Positions 10,425-19,138 of a DNA stretch of 64,000 bases are shown here, in pieces. Every line of letters begins with the position of its first letter. The stretch's first letter is position 1. Where the stretch lies: assembly GCF_039541855.1 (NCBI RefSeq), contig NZ_BAABHA010000008.1, positions 259,147-323,146 of the forward strand, written 5' to 3'. Source of the DNA: Solirubrum koreensis (GTDB taxonomy: Bacteria > Bacteroidota > Bacteroidia > Cytophagales > Hymenobacteraceae). Under the pieces are notes generated by a model, which saw only the letters and a program-made list of their open reading frames with translations, had not been told where the DNA came from and did no database searches. The position numbers and the translations under genes were made by a program.

Positions 10425-12098
10425 ATGCGTTTTTTCCGTCTGCTGCTCACCGTGGGCAGCTTTACCACCGTATCGGCCGCCCTGGCTCCCGCTTTTGCCC
10501 AGTCGTCGGCCGCTGGCTTTACGCCCGATAAAAAAGTAGTGAAGGCGCTGGAGCACGTGCGCCCCGCCGATTTTAAGGCCCATATTCAGTACTTGGCCGA
10601 TGACAAGCTGCTGGGCCGCCTGCCCGGTACGCCAGGCTACCAAATGGCCGTGGATTACGTGAGCCAGCAGCTGAAAGCGTTTGGCGTGCAGCCGGCCGGC
10701 GAAAACGGCACCTACGTGCAGAAAGTACGCCTGCGCCGCGCCTTTGTAAAGCCCGAAACCACCCTAAGCCTGCGCGACGCCCAGGGCCAGACGCTGCCGC
10801 TGGCGGCCGGCAAGGAATACGGCGTGTACCCCAATCCCGAAACGGCCAGCCAGCGCGTGGAAGCACCGCTGGTATTTGCCGGCTACGGCATTAGTGCCCC
10901 CGAGCTGGGGTACGACGACTACGCCGGCCTCGATGTGAAGGGCAAAATTGTGGTGGTGATAGGCGGGGCGCCGCGCCCGTTCCCGTCCACCGTTTCGGCG
11001 GCCAGCCAAAGTGCCGTGGCGGTGCTGCAAAACGCCTTGCATCACGGCGCCACGGGGGTAGTTATGGCTGCTACAAAGCCCACGGCCGGCATGCCCAACC
11101 TGAAGCGCGGGGCTTACAGCGTGCTGGGTGCCGATGGCAAAGTGGCCGCCTCGCGCAGCTACGTGCCGGGCGCGCAGCTTAAGCTGTTCGGCAACGTAAA
11201 CGCCGCCACCCTGCACACGCTTTTGCGCGCGGCCGGCACCGATACCTCCCAGGTTTTTGCGGCCCTGCGCGGCGGCAAACCGGCTTCGGTGGCGTTGCGC
11301 CACACGGTTAGCGCCGCCGTGGAGTCGCGCTACGAAGACTTCGATTCCTACAACGTGGTGGGCAAGCTCACCGGCTCCGATGCCAAGCTGCGCGACGAGT
11401 ACGTGGTTCACTCGGCCCACCTTGACCACCTCGGCGTTAGCACCCCGGTGCAGGGCGACTCCATTTACAACGGCGCCCACGACAACGCCTCGGGCGTGGC
11501 CTCGGTGCTGGAAATTGCGCGGGTGTACTCGCGGCTGAAAAAGATGCCGGCCCGCTCAATGCTGTTCGTGCTGCAAACCGGCGAGGAATTGGGCCTGCTC
11601 GGCTCAGCGTACTTCGCGGCGCAGCCCACGGTGCCCAAGCAGAGCATTGTGGCCAACGTGAACACCGACATGCCCACCATCATTGCGCCGCTGCTCTCGG
11701 TGGTGCCGCTGGGCGCGCAGCACTCCACGCTGGACGAGCCGGTGAACCGCGCCGCCGCTTACCTGAACCTGACCGTAGAAGCCGACCCCGAGCCCGAGCA
11801 AAACCGCTTCATCCGCTCCGACCAATACAGCTTCGTAACGCAGGGTATTCCGGCCTTGCACATCAAATACGGCAACAAAACCGCCGACGGCAAGAACGAC
11901 CTGGCCAAGACCGTGCAGGCCTGGCGCGCCCTCACCTACCACAAACCGCAGGACGACATTAACGGCACCTTCGATTTTGAAGCTGGCAAGAAGTACGTGC
12001 AGCTGAACTTCCTGATCGGCTACCAAGTGGCCCAGAACCCGCAGCGCCCCACGTGGAAACCCGGCGACTTTTTTGGCGGGCGGTATGGGGCGAAGTAG
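10425..12098 (+). CDS. Secreted M28-family zinc aminopeptidase with PA-like insert
   Basis: A 557-residue exported protein from ATG 10425, which gives a signal peptide (MRFFRLLLTVGSF to PAFAQ). A protease-associated-type insert occupies about 130-290 (LVFAGYGISAPELGYDDY, VKGKIVVVIGG). The catalytic part shows the M28 two-zinc ligands: His in HSAHLDHLG, Asp in NGAHDNASG, the Glu pair in TGEELGLLGS, Asp in NTDMP and His in YHKPQDD. The expected role is removal of N-terminal residues from peptides in the periplasm or at the surface. It is divergent from the SusC/SusD operon across a 364-base control region, suggesting joint use in peptide acquisition. Substrate specificity cannot be read from the sequence. 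Confidence 0.92.
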   Translation: MRFFRLLLTVGSFTTVSAALAPAFAQSSAAGFTPDKKVVKALEHVRPADFKAHIQYLADDKLLGRLPGTPGYQMAVDYVSQQLKAFGVQPAGENGTYVQKVRLRRAFVKPETTLSLRDAQGQTLPLAAGKEYGVYPNPETASQRVEAPLVFAGYGISAPELGYDDYAGLDVKGKIVVVIGGAPRPFPSTVSAASQSAVAVLQNALHHGATGVVMAATKPTAGMPNLKRGAYSVLGADGKVAASRSYVPGAQLKLFGNVNAATLHTLLRAAGTDTSQVFAALRGGKPASVALRHTVSAAVESRYEDFDSYNVVGKLTGSDAKLRDEYVVHSAHLDHLGVSTPVQGDSIYNGAHDNASGVASVLEIARVYSRLKKMPARSMLFVLQTGEELGLLGSAYFAAQPTVPKQSIVANVNTDMPTIIAPLLSVVPLGAQHSTLDEPVNRAAAYLNLTVEADPEPEQNRFIRSDQYSFVTQGIPALHIKYGNKTADGKNDLAKTVQAWRALTYHKPQDDINGTFDFEAGKKYVQLNFLIGYQVAQNPQRPTWKPGDFFGGRYGAK

Positions 12099-12147
12099 GC
12101 CTGGTTTTTTAGCAATTTAAAAGCGCCTCTAGAACGCCTTGCTGAGC

Positions 12148-12209
12148 TTATCAAAGCATCTCAATCTTATTATCTGGCACACGGCAAAGTAGCAGAGATG
12201 CTTTGATAA
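12148..12209. repeat. 15-bp perfect inverted repeat at the edge of an AT-rich island
   Basis: TTATCAAAGCATCTC (12148-12162) and GAGATGCTTTGATAA (12195-12209) are exact reverse complements with a 32-base loop. It lies between the M28 stop and the AT-rich orphan gene. It could be a weak terminator or a recombination/element scar; there is no T run. Confidence 0.85.
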
Positions 12210-12259
12210 AATGACGCAATATCAAGCCAAACTCTACACTACATACTAGGCCAACTCTT

Positions 12260-12844
12260 ATGAGCAAATTTAAAACACCCAAAAATACATTCTATGTAAA
12301 ATCAATACCAACTTTAATCTATTTTCTATTCTTTATAACAACAAGCCTGTTCGTGTTAATTAAATTAACACAAGTTATAAAGCAAAAAGATCCTCCAATA
12401 CCAAGTATAACAGTAAGAATAACAAGCCTAGTACTTTTTGCTGATTCAACAGGCGAGGACATGGCACAAGCGACCTTTTCGGCCCAGCTTATAAATAACT
12501 ATGATCGAGAATTAAACCTAACTCTTAAACACAATGAGTTCGAAAAATCTACTTGCAAAGGATTTGCACTTATATCAAGCGACAAAAAAGATACCATAGA
12601 TTTATTGGTCAGGAGAACAGCTCAGACAGTAAATATAAGATCCAACAAGAAAGCATACATAAATTTTAACACTTCAAATTATTCATTGTTTAAAAACTTG
12701 AAAAACAATAAAATTAACACAAAATATTATTTAACAAAAGCTCTGAATGAATATAAATTCATATATTGCACACCCAGTAATATCAATTTCAATATTATCA
12801 GCATAAAACAAGACAGTATACGCATTTTTTGGCGAGAACATTAA
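12260..12844 (+). CDS. AT-rich orphan membrane-anchored protein
   Basis: A 194-residue protein unlike its neighbours in composition: row 12661-12720 has only 10 G/C in 60 bases, while flanking genes are about 60% or more, and codons are rich in AAA, AAT and ATA. One membrane helix (about 17-38, IPTLIYFLFFITTSLFVLI) anchors a 150-residue predicted periplasmic beta-rich domain with two Cys (in STCKGFALISS and YCTPSN). I recognise no family. The composition and the inverted repeat before it suggest recent acquisition. It ends 34 bases before the stop of a converging glycosyltransferase gene. The ATG at 12260 is the first in frame. Confidence 0.7.
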   Translation: MSKFKTPKNTFYVKSIPTLIYFLFFITTSLFVLIKLTQVIKQKDPPIPSITVRITSLVLFADSTGEDMAQATFSAQLINNYDRELNLTLKHNEFEKSTCKGFALISSDKKDTIDLLVRRTAQTVNIRSNKKAYINFNTSNYSLFKNLKNNKINTKYYLTKALNEYKFIYCTPSNINFNIISIKQDSIRIFWREH

Positions 12845-12878
12845 AGTCAATTTTAAGAGTTTATCCATATTTTACAAC

Positions 12879-14471
12879 CTACAATTCACTTGGAATTCTG
12901 ATTTCTGCTTCAGTAAATTCATTATTAGCACTTGAACCCGTCCAAGAAGCCAGTTCGCGGCGGTGCTCGGCGTATACGGTATCCAAAATAGCCTTATCCG
13001 GCCGCGTCCCCAGCGTAATGCGCGTACCCTTTTCCCGGGCGTAGGGGTTCAGCACCTCGGCGCGGCGGCGGTAACTGCTGAAGTGGGCGGCTAGGCTGTC
13101 GGGCTCGTCGTCGACGATAATGATGTTTTGGAAGGATTGCCGGGGCGGAAACCAGAACAGGAAGCTGCCGTTCATGCTGGCCGCGTGGGGTATGTTGCGG
13201 TGGCGGTTGAAGTAGTTCACGGCGCTGGCCTGGCCGTAGTTGGCGCAGAGAATGAGGGTGCGGGCGCGAGTAGAATCGGGCAAGGACTGGTACACGGCGT
13301 AGGTTTTGTCGGCCATTTCCTGCCAGCCCACCATATCGGCGTAGTCCTGGGGTAAGGGGTGCAGCTGGCCGTCTTCCCAGCGGGTAATGCCGAGGTCTGC
13401 GTGCCGCTTGCTGAATTCCTCCATGTAGGCCGGCGGGTAGAGCGTGAAAAAGAACGGTGCCAGGGGTAGAATTACCAACACGGGTAGGGCCAACAACATG
13501 GGTTTCAGGAATGGAGCAATCCGCCAGCGGCTCAGCTGCTGCTCCAGCCACGCGGCCCCAAAGGCAAACAGAATGGGGTAATAGCCGAGCGCGTAATAGC
13601 TTTTGCCGTGCAGCACGGTAAGAATGAGCAGCCCCGCCAGCCACAAAAAGCCCAGGCTGCGGTAGGGCCGAAATGGACGGTACAGCAACAAAGCCAGCAG
13701 TCCCGGCACCCACACCCACAAAGCCGGAAAGCACATCAGCAGCTGGTCTTTCCAGAAATCGGCCAGCGACACATTCACCAGCTGCGACTCCTCCAGCTTG
13801 CGCATGTGCTGCAGGAACGGCACGCCGTGCGTAAGCTGCCACAAGGCACTGGGTAGAAACAGCAGCAGCGCAACGGCTACGCCGCCCCAAAAATGCTTGT
13901 GGGTAAACACGCGGCGCTGCTCCGTAAGCAGCAGCCCGACGCCAAGAGCAGCAATGAAAAAGAACGTGGTGTACTTGTTCAGCAGGCTCAGCCCCAAACA
14001 AGCGCCGATGTAGTACCACCACTTCGGCTGCGGCTGCTGGATGAAGCGCAGCAACAGGTAGCAAGTCAGCGTGAAACCGAAAACTTCGAGCGAGTTGGGT
14101 TGAAACAGGAAGTTCAGCCGCGAGTAGCCCGATACTATGTACACCACGCAGGCCAGCGCCTGCCCAAACCAGCCCGCGCCCAACCGCGCGGCAGCCCGCC
14201 CCACCACATAAACCGTGAGGGCACCCCACAAAAACGGCCAGAACTTCACCCAGAAATACCCGCCGCCCAGCAGGTGCGTGAGCCAGGCCTGCACGGCTAT
14301 CAGCGGGGGCACTTCCAGGTAGCCCCAGGCGAGGTGTCGGCCTTGTTCGAGGTAGAGGTATTCGTCGCGGTGCAGCTCGTAGGCCGCGCTGGCCAACACA
14401 AAACCCGAGACAAATTTCAGAACCGAAAACAGCAGGGGAATCGGCGTGGGAGTGCGGCGCAAGAAAAGCAA
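12879..14471 (-). CDS. GT39/ArnT-like integral membrane glycosyltransferase
   Basis: A 530-residue polytopic protein with about ten hydrophobic segments. The first loop carries HRDEYLYLEQGRHLAWGYLE, the acidic D-E motif used by GT-C enzymes of the PMT/ArnT (GT39/GT83) group to bind the lipid-linked sugar and acceptor. The last about 150 residues form a soluble periplasmic domain (DSTRARTLILCANYG, NYFNRHRNIPHAASMNGSF). It would transfer a sugar from a polyprenyl-phosphate donor to protein or lipid. Its C-terminal end reaches into the AT-rich patch, where the last codons are visibly AT-rich. A second gene of this class lies at 29425-31176. Confidence 0.85.
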   Translation of the reverse strand: MLFLRRTPTPIPLLFSVLKFVSGFVLASAAYELHRDEYLYLEQGRHLAWGYLEVPPLIAVQAWLTHLLGGGYFWVKFWPFLWGALTVYVVGRAAARLGAGWFGQALACVVYIVSGYSRLNFLFQPNSLEVFGFTLTCYLLLRFIQQPQPKWWYYIGACLGLSLLNKYTTFFFIAALGVGLLLTEQRRVFTHKHFWGGVAVALLLFLPSALWQLTHGVPFLQHMRKLEESQLVNVSLADFWKDQLLMCFPALWVWVPGLLALLLYRPFRPYRSLGFLWLAGLLILTVLHGKSYYALGYYPILFAFGAAWLEQQLSRWRIAPFLKPMLLALPVLVILPLAPFFFTLYPPAYMEEFSKRHADLGITRWEDGQLHPLPQDYADMVGWQEMADKTYAVYQSLPDSTRARTLILCANYGQASAVNYFNRHRNIPHAASMNGSFLFWFPPRQSFQNIIIVDDEPDSLAAHFSSYRRRAEVLNPYAREKGTRITLGTRPDKAILDTVYAEHRRELASWTGSSANNEFTEAEIRIPSEL

Positions 14472-14563
14472 AATAAGCGGACCGGAATTTTAGGTTGAGT
14501 TCAGCCCATTACCATTCGGCAGGCTATGCACAAAGCCCTTCAATTGCTCGCCCAATGTGCAGC

Positions 14564-14806
14564 TCACCACTCCGGCAGGCGCACGGCATCCAGCCAGGGC
14601 TGCAGCACGGCGGGCTTCTGAAACAGATGAATAAACAGCACCCGCTCCTCGCCTACCAGCCGCCACACCTCGGCGTAAAAATCCTCCAGCGCATACAGCT
14701 GTAGCCGACAGCCGTGCTCGGCGCGGTCGGCCAAATGGTGGCCGGTACGCAGCAGGTATTCGGTTTGCTGGCCGAGGGGCAGTTGAGTGAAAGAGGCGAA
14801 GTTCAT
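14564..14806 (-). CDS. Small conserved hypothetical protein (80 aa)
   Basis: From ATG 14806 the product is 80 residues (MNFASFTQLPLGQQTEYLLR to AVRLPEW); a longer frame from 14902 adds an unconvincing basic leader. It resembles small Bacteroidota proteins with the pattern hydrophobic-L-x-x-G-x-x-L, Y-x-L-x-x-F-x-x-E-V-W and a final beta strand. Here the matching parts are LLRTGHHLADR, LYALEDFYAEVWRLVGEERVLFIHLF. No signal or catalytic residues are evident. Function unknown. Confidence 0.6.
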   Translation of the reverse strand: MNFASFTQLPLGQQTEYLLRTGHHLADRAEHGCRLQLYALEDFYAEVWRLVGEERVLFIHLFQKPAVLQPWLDAVRLPEW

Positions 14807-14987
14807 GCGTGAGAGCCGACGTGCTGGGCGTCGGACTTCGAAGTTACGAAAACCGGCTGGCAGGTGCAGGTGCGTTTTGCTGGTTGGCGCCTCGTTATTC
14901 AACTATGCAGATGCAAGCGGCAGCAGGCCGGGCTTTCTTTTGTAACCTTTGCGCCCCAAGCTCATCGGTTTCTCCCTTTCTTCGCTG

Positions 14988-16352
14988 ATGCCCACGTTTC
15001 GTTTTCCGCACCCTTTGGTGCTGCTGTTTGCCTTTATTCTGCTGGCCGTGGGCTTAAGCTACGTACTGCCGGCCGGCCGCTTCGACCGCCGCCTCGACGC
15101 CGCTACCGGCCGCGAAGTGGTGGTGCCCGGCTCTTACAAGCAGGTAGCGCCCACGCCGGTGTCGCCACTGGCGGCCCTTACGGCCATTCCCAAAGGCCTG
15201 CAAGACGCCGCCGACGTGATTTTCCTGGTGTTTCTGGCCGGTGGCGCGTTTACCGTGGTAGACCAAACCGGGGCCCTGCGGCGCGGCGTCGATTGGCTGC
15301 TGGCGAAACTCAGCGGCCGCGAAGCCTTGGTTATTCCGGTGGTGGCGCTGCTGTTTGCCACCATGGGCGCGCTCGAAAACATGCAGGAAGAAATCGTGCC
15401 GTTGGTGCCGGTGTTGCTGGTGCTCATGCGGCGCATGCGCTACCCCGTAATTACAGCGGCAGCCGTAAGTATTGGGTCCGCCGCTGTGGGTGCAGCATTC
15501 AGCCCACTGAACCCGTTTCAGGTGGGCATTGCTCAAAAACTGGCCGGCTTGCCGCTGCTGTCGGGCGCCGGTTTTCGGCTGGTTTTTCTGGCGTTGGCTC
15601 TGCTCATCTGGATTGGCGGCACCGTGCGCTACGCCCTCAAACACCGCGAAACCGCGCCGCTAATTGCTGATTCTCCCATAGAGGCTGAGGCCGACGCGGC
15701 CGGGCACGAAACTGGGCGCCGGCATGGCTTGGTACTGGCGCTGCTGTTCGTAACCTTTGCCGTTTTCACTTACGGCGTACTGAACCTGGGCTGGGATTTC
15801 AGCCAGATGGCAGCGCTGTTTTTGGGCCTGGGCATTGCCGCTGGTCTCGTGGGCGGGTTAGGCCTTACCGGCACGGCCGAGGGATTTATCACCGGCTTCC
15901 GCGACATGGCCTTTTCGGCCGTACTCATCGGGTTTGCCCGCGCCATTTTTGTGGTACTCGAACAAGGCCAGATCGTGGATACCGTGGTGAACGGGCTTTC
16001 GGCGCCGCTGGCGCATTTGCCCGTGGTGCTGTCGGCGCTGGGCATGCTGGGCGTGCACACGGCCCTGCACATACCCGTGCCTAGTGTGAGCGGACAGGCC
16101 GTGCTAACCATGCCCATTCTCACGCCGCTGTCGGATTTACTGGGCCTTTCGCGTCAGGTTACTGTGCTGGCCTTCCAGTACGGCGCCGGCCTCTGCGAAC
16201 TGCTAACGCCCACCAATGGTGCCCTCATGGCCATAGTAGCGGCCTGCGGCGTGCGTTTCGACCAGTGGTGGAAATTCGCGCTGCCGCTTTACCTGATGCT
16301 GCTGGGTTTGGCCGTGGTGGCCATTGTGCTGGGTATTGCCCTCGGCGTGTAG
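14988..16352 (+). CDS. YfcC-family membrane transporter
   Basis: A 454-residue protein from ATG 14988; an upstream in-frame start at 14949 falls inside the probable promoter (TAACCTTTG at 14943-14951) and is rejected. It has about 12 hydrophobic segments. Conserved pieces include YVLPAGRFDR near the N-terminus, GLQDAADVIFLVFLAGGAF, GALENMQEEIVPLVPVL and, in the second half, HIPVPSVSGQAVLTMPIL and GAGLCELLTPTNGALMAI. These hairpin-like loops are typical of the YfcC / C4-dicarboxylate-anaerobic-carrier-like group (IT superfamily), which moves dicarboxylates or basic amino acids. The substrate is not evident. Confidence 0.85.
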   Translation: MPTFRFPHPLVLLFAFILLAVGLSYVLPAGRFDRRLDAATGREVVVPGSYKQVAPTPVSPLAALTAIPKGLQDAADVIFLVFLAGGAFTVVDQTGALRRGVDWLLAKLSGREALVIPVVALLFATMGALENMQEEIVPLVPVLLVLMRRMRYPVITAAAVSIGSAAVGAAFSPLNPFQVGIAQKLAGLPLLSGAGFRLVFLALALLIWIGGTVRYALKHRETAPLIADSPIEAEADAAGHETGRRHGLVLALLFVTFAVFTYGVLNLGWDFSQMAALFLGLGIAAGLVGGLGLTGTAEGFITGFRDMAFSAVLIGFARAIFVVLEQGQIVDTVVNGLSAPLAHLPVVLSALGMLGVHTALHIPVPSVSGQAVLTMPILTPLSDLLGLSRQVTVLAFQYGAGLCELLTPTNGALMAIVAACGVRFDQWWKFALPLYLMLLGLAVVAIVLGIALGV

Positions 16353-16372
16353 CAAACCCCTATTTTCAGTCT

Positions 16373-16420
16373 GCAGCTAGAACCAGTTCCCCTCCTCAGA
16401 TGAGGAGGGGAACTAGCTGC
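16373..16420. repeat. Compound hairpin between convergent genes, 1 of 2
   Basis: AGTTCCCCTCCTC (16385-16397) pairs with GAGGAGGGGAACT (16402-16414) around loop AGAT; outer GCAGCTA and TAGCTGC extend it with a small bulge. There is no T run. It probably ends transcription from the YfcC gene, or is a dispersed repeat. Confidence 0.65.
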
Positions 16421-16434
16421 TAACCTTGGATTCT

Positions 16435-16474
16435 GGTTACGCGCTGCACCTTGGGTAGCAGCGCGTAAGTAACC
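16435..16474. repeat. Compound hairpin between convergent genes, 2 of 2
   Basis: GGTTAC plus GCGCTGC (16435-16447) pairs with GCAGCGC (16458-16464) and GTAACC (16469-16474) with a four-base bulge. It ends three bases before the stop codon of the minus-strand gene at 16477. Confidence 0.6.
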
Positions 16475-16476
16475 CC

Positions 16477-16860
16477 TTAGCCCCGTCGCAGCTCGTCGGC
16501 TTCAAACACTTGCGGCACCTTTTTCTTGCGCACCACCATCTGGTAACGGGCGCGGTGGCCGCTTTCGTCCCAGAAAATATCCGACACCACTCCGCGCAAA
16601 CGCGGCTGGCCCGGCTCCCACTGCACGGCTTCCACGGCGTCGCCGAAGCCGAACGGGGGCCGCTCGATGGGCCGGAACAGCTCGGGCCGCACCAGGTAGT
16701 TGCGCTCATCGTAGCGCAGGGTAATCCAGTCCTCGTCTTCGCTTATCTTCTCGAACACCTTGTCCAGCGGCTCCACCCACTCAAACGAGCGGCGGTTGGC
16801 GGGGTGAATGTAGGTATAACCGTAATCGGGTGACCAGCCGTAAAGGCCGTATTGCAGCAT
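16477..16860 (-). CDS. Conserved hypothetical protein, DUF6960-like
   Basis: From ATG 16860 the product is 127 residues and begins MLQYGLYGWSPDYGYTYIHP, a start pattern I associate with a small Bacteroidota family (possibly DUF6960). An alternative ATG at 16905 adds 15 residues. The chain is acidic, soluble and mixed alpha/beta (FGFGDAVEAVQWEPGQPRLRGVVSDIFW in the middle, RARYQMVVRKKKVPQVFEADEL near the end). No active-site motif is visible. It converges on the YfcC transporter gene with two hairpins between them. Confidence 0.6.
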   Translation of the reverse strand: MLQYGLYGWSPDYGYTYIHPANRRSFEWVEPLDKVFEKISEDEDWITLRYDERNYLVRPELFRPIERPPFGFGDAVEAVQWEPGQPRLRGVVSDIFWDESGHRARYQMVVRKKKVPQVFEADELRRG

Positions 16861-17149
16861 GGGACGGGGCACAGGCAACGAAGCTTGGGTATGGGTTGAA
16901 AACACCTAAACCGGCAGGTGAGTTCGGCCGCGAAAGTAGCACGGTTGGGCTGCCGGGCCAGTTTCCGCCGCGAGCTGAACGTTTCGGCAAGGGGAAATTG
17001 CGGGGTTATTCCACCCCATACTTTACTGCTCGAATTCGGTTAACCCGAAGTTTTAGCTTCCGGTGAGCATGTTACAAGCTCGACAACCCCGGCACTGAAA
17101 ACGCAGTTAAATAACCCGTGCAGCCGCTTGCACCCCGTTTACTTCTTGC

Positions 17150-19000
17150 ATGCCCACCACTACCAAAGCCCCGCGCCGTAAATCGGCTGCGGCGCCCGTG
17201 GCCGCCCTTTCCGCTGGAATGGGCGCCATTCTGCATTCTAATGGCACCACGTTTCGCGTATGGGCCCCGCACGCTACTGCCGTGGCGGTGGTCGGACCCT
17301 TTAACGACTGGAACCCGCAGCTGAACCCGCTCCAGGCCGAAGAAAACGGCTATTGGGCTGCCGATGTGCCCGGCTTACCGGCCGGCACCGAGTATAAATT
17401 CTGGCTGAAAACCGAGGCCGGCCACGAGCTAACCCGCCACGACCCCTACGCCCGCGAAGTCACCCACTCGAACGGCAACTCCGTGGTCCACAACCCGTCT
17501 TTCGATTGGGAAGACGACCAGTTTCAGATGCCTGCGTGGAACGAACTGGTTATTTACGAGCTGCACGTGGGCACCTTCCACGCCCCCGACCCCGAGCGGC
17601 CCGGCACGTTTCTGGACGTTATCGACAAGCTGCCTTATCTGCAGGACCTGGGCATCAACTGCATTGAGGTGATGCCAGCCACCGAGTTTCCCGGCAGCCG
17701 CTCCTGGGGCTACAACCCGGCCCACCCGTTCGCCCTCGAAACCGATTACGGCGGGCCCGTAGCCTTCAAGCAACTCGTGAAAGCCGCCCACCGGCACGGC
17801 ATTGCGGTGGTGCTGGATGTAGTGTACAACCACTTCGGCCCCGGCGACCTGGATTTGTGGCAGTTCGACGGCTGGCACGAAAACGACGGCGGCGGGATTT
17901 ACTTCTACAACGACTGGCGCGCCGAAACGCCCTGGGGCTTTAACCGCCCCGATTACGGCCGCGAGGAAGTGCGCCGCTACATCCGCGACAACGCCCTGAT
18001 GTGGCTCGACGAGTTCCGTGTGGACGGCCTGCGTGCCGACGCCATTGCCCACGTGCGCAACGTGGACGGCTCCACCGACCCCACCCGCGACCTGCCCGAA
18101 GGCTGGGCGCTGATGAAGTGGATCAACGAGGAAATCCGGGAACGGATGCCCTGGAAAATCACCATTGCCGAAGACCTGCTCGGCAATGAGTTCATTACCA
18201 AGGCACCCGAAGACGGCGGCCAGGGCTTTGCCGCGCAATGGGACGCCGCTTTCGTGCACCCCGTGCGCGAGGCCCTCACCACGCCACACGACGCCGACCG
18301 TTCCATGGCCGCCGTGGCCGCAGCGGTGCAGCTCGCCTACAACGCCGACGCGTTTCAGCGCGTCATTTACACCGAGTCGCACGACGAAGTGGCCAACGGC
18401 AAATCGCGCGTGCCAGAGGAAATCATGCCCGGCGACGCGGCCCACTGGTTTCCGAAAAAACGCGCCACGCTGGGCGCCGCGCTGGTGTTTACCGCGCCCG
18501 GCATCCCCATGCTTTTTCAGGGCCAGGAGTTCCTCACTAACGGCTTCTTCTCCGATGAACAGGCCCTCGATTGGGCCGGCGCCGAGCAGCACGGCGGCCT
18601 CGTACACCTCTACCGCGACCTGATTGCCCTGCGCCGCAACCTGCACGGCCACACCCGCGGCTTGCTGGGCCAGCACACGCGAATTCTGCACCAGAACGAC
18701 GAGCAGAAAGTACTGGCCTACCAACGCTGGGCCGACGGCGACGGCGGCCCCGGCGACACGGTGGTGGTGCTCCTGAACTTCGCCGACCAGGCCCACGAGG
18801 CCTACCGCTTTGGGCTGCCCGCTGCCGGTCACTGGCGCGTGCGCTTTAACAGCGACTGGCAGGGCTACGCTCACGACTTCGGCAACTTCGAAAGCGTGGA
18901 TACCGAGGCCCAGGAAGGCGAGTACGACGATTTGCCGTTTCACGGAGTCGTTGGCATGGCGCCGTATTCGGTTTTAATTCTGTCGCAGGAGCCTGGTTAA
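17150..19000 (+). CDS. GH13 alpha-glucan branching-type enzyme with CBM48
   Basis: A 616-residue enzyme. Residues 25-110 form a CBM48/E-set module (FRVWAPHATAVAVVGPFNDW); the (beta/alpha)8 domain follows with the GH13 regions: DVVYNH (223-228), DGLRADAI with nucleophile Asp297, IAEDLLG with acid/base Glu341 and TESHDEV with His411-Asp412. The last about 90 residues are the C-terminal beta domain. SHDE rather than NHDQ in the last motif, and the glycogen synthase gene immediately downstream, favour 1,4-alpha-glucan branching activity over trehalohydrolase activity, though the latter (TreZ-like) cannot be excluded. The basic N-terminal tail (KAPRRKSAAA) is extra. Confidence 0.8.
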   Translation: MPTTTKAPRRKSAAAPVAALSAGMGAILHSNGTTFRVWAPHATAVAVVGPFNDWNPQLNPLQAEENGYWAADVPGLPAGTEYKFWLKTEAGHELTRHDPYAREVTHSNGNSVVHNPSFDWEDDQFQMPAWNELVIYELHVGTFHAPDPERPGTFLDVIDKLPYLQDLGINCIEVMPATEFPGSRSWGYNPAHPFALETDYGGPVAFKQLVKAAHRHGIAVVLDVVYNHFGPGDLDLWQFDGWHENDGGGIYFYNDWRAETPWGFNRPDYGREEVRRYIRDNALMWLDEFRVDGLRADAIAHVRNVDGSTDPTRDLPEGWALMKWINEEIRERMPWKITIAEDLLGNEFITKAPEDGGQGFAAQWDAAFVHPVREALTTPHDADRSMAAVAAAVQLAYNADAFQRVIYTESHDEVANGKSRVPEEIMPGDAAHWFPKKRATLGAALVFTAPGIPMLFQGQEFLTNGFFSDEQALDWAGAEQHGGLVHLYRDLIALRRNLHGHTRGLLGQHTRILHQNDEQKVLAYQRWADGDGGPGDTVVVLLNFADQAHEAYRFGLPAAGHWRVRFNSDWQGYAHDFGNFESVDTEAQEGEYDDLPFHGVVGMAPYSVLILSQEPG

Positions 19001-19138
19001 ACGCGCTTGCAGAGGCTCGTGGCGTTTTCGCTTGAGTTGCTGAACGCTCAGCCTACCTCCGGGAAAACCTCGGCGCACCTCAGCGAGAAATGCCGCCGGG
19101 GCCTATATCTTGCCGATGCCTCGCTAAACCCGCCCTGC

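Noticed and set aside
17429..18943. 504-codon open frame on the minus strand
   Set aside because: Antisense shadow of the GH13 enzyme; the real gene has complete catalytic motifs.
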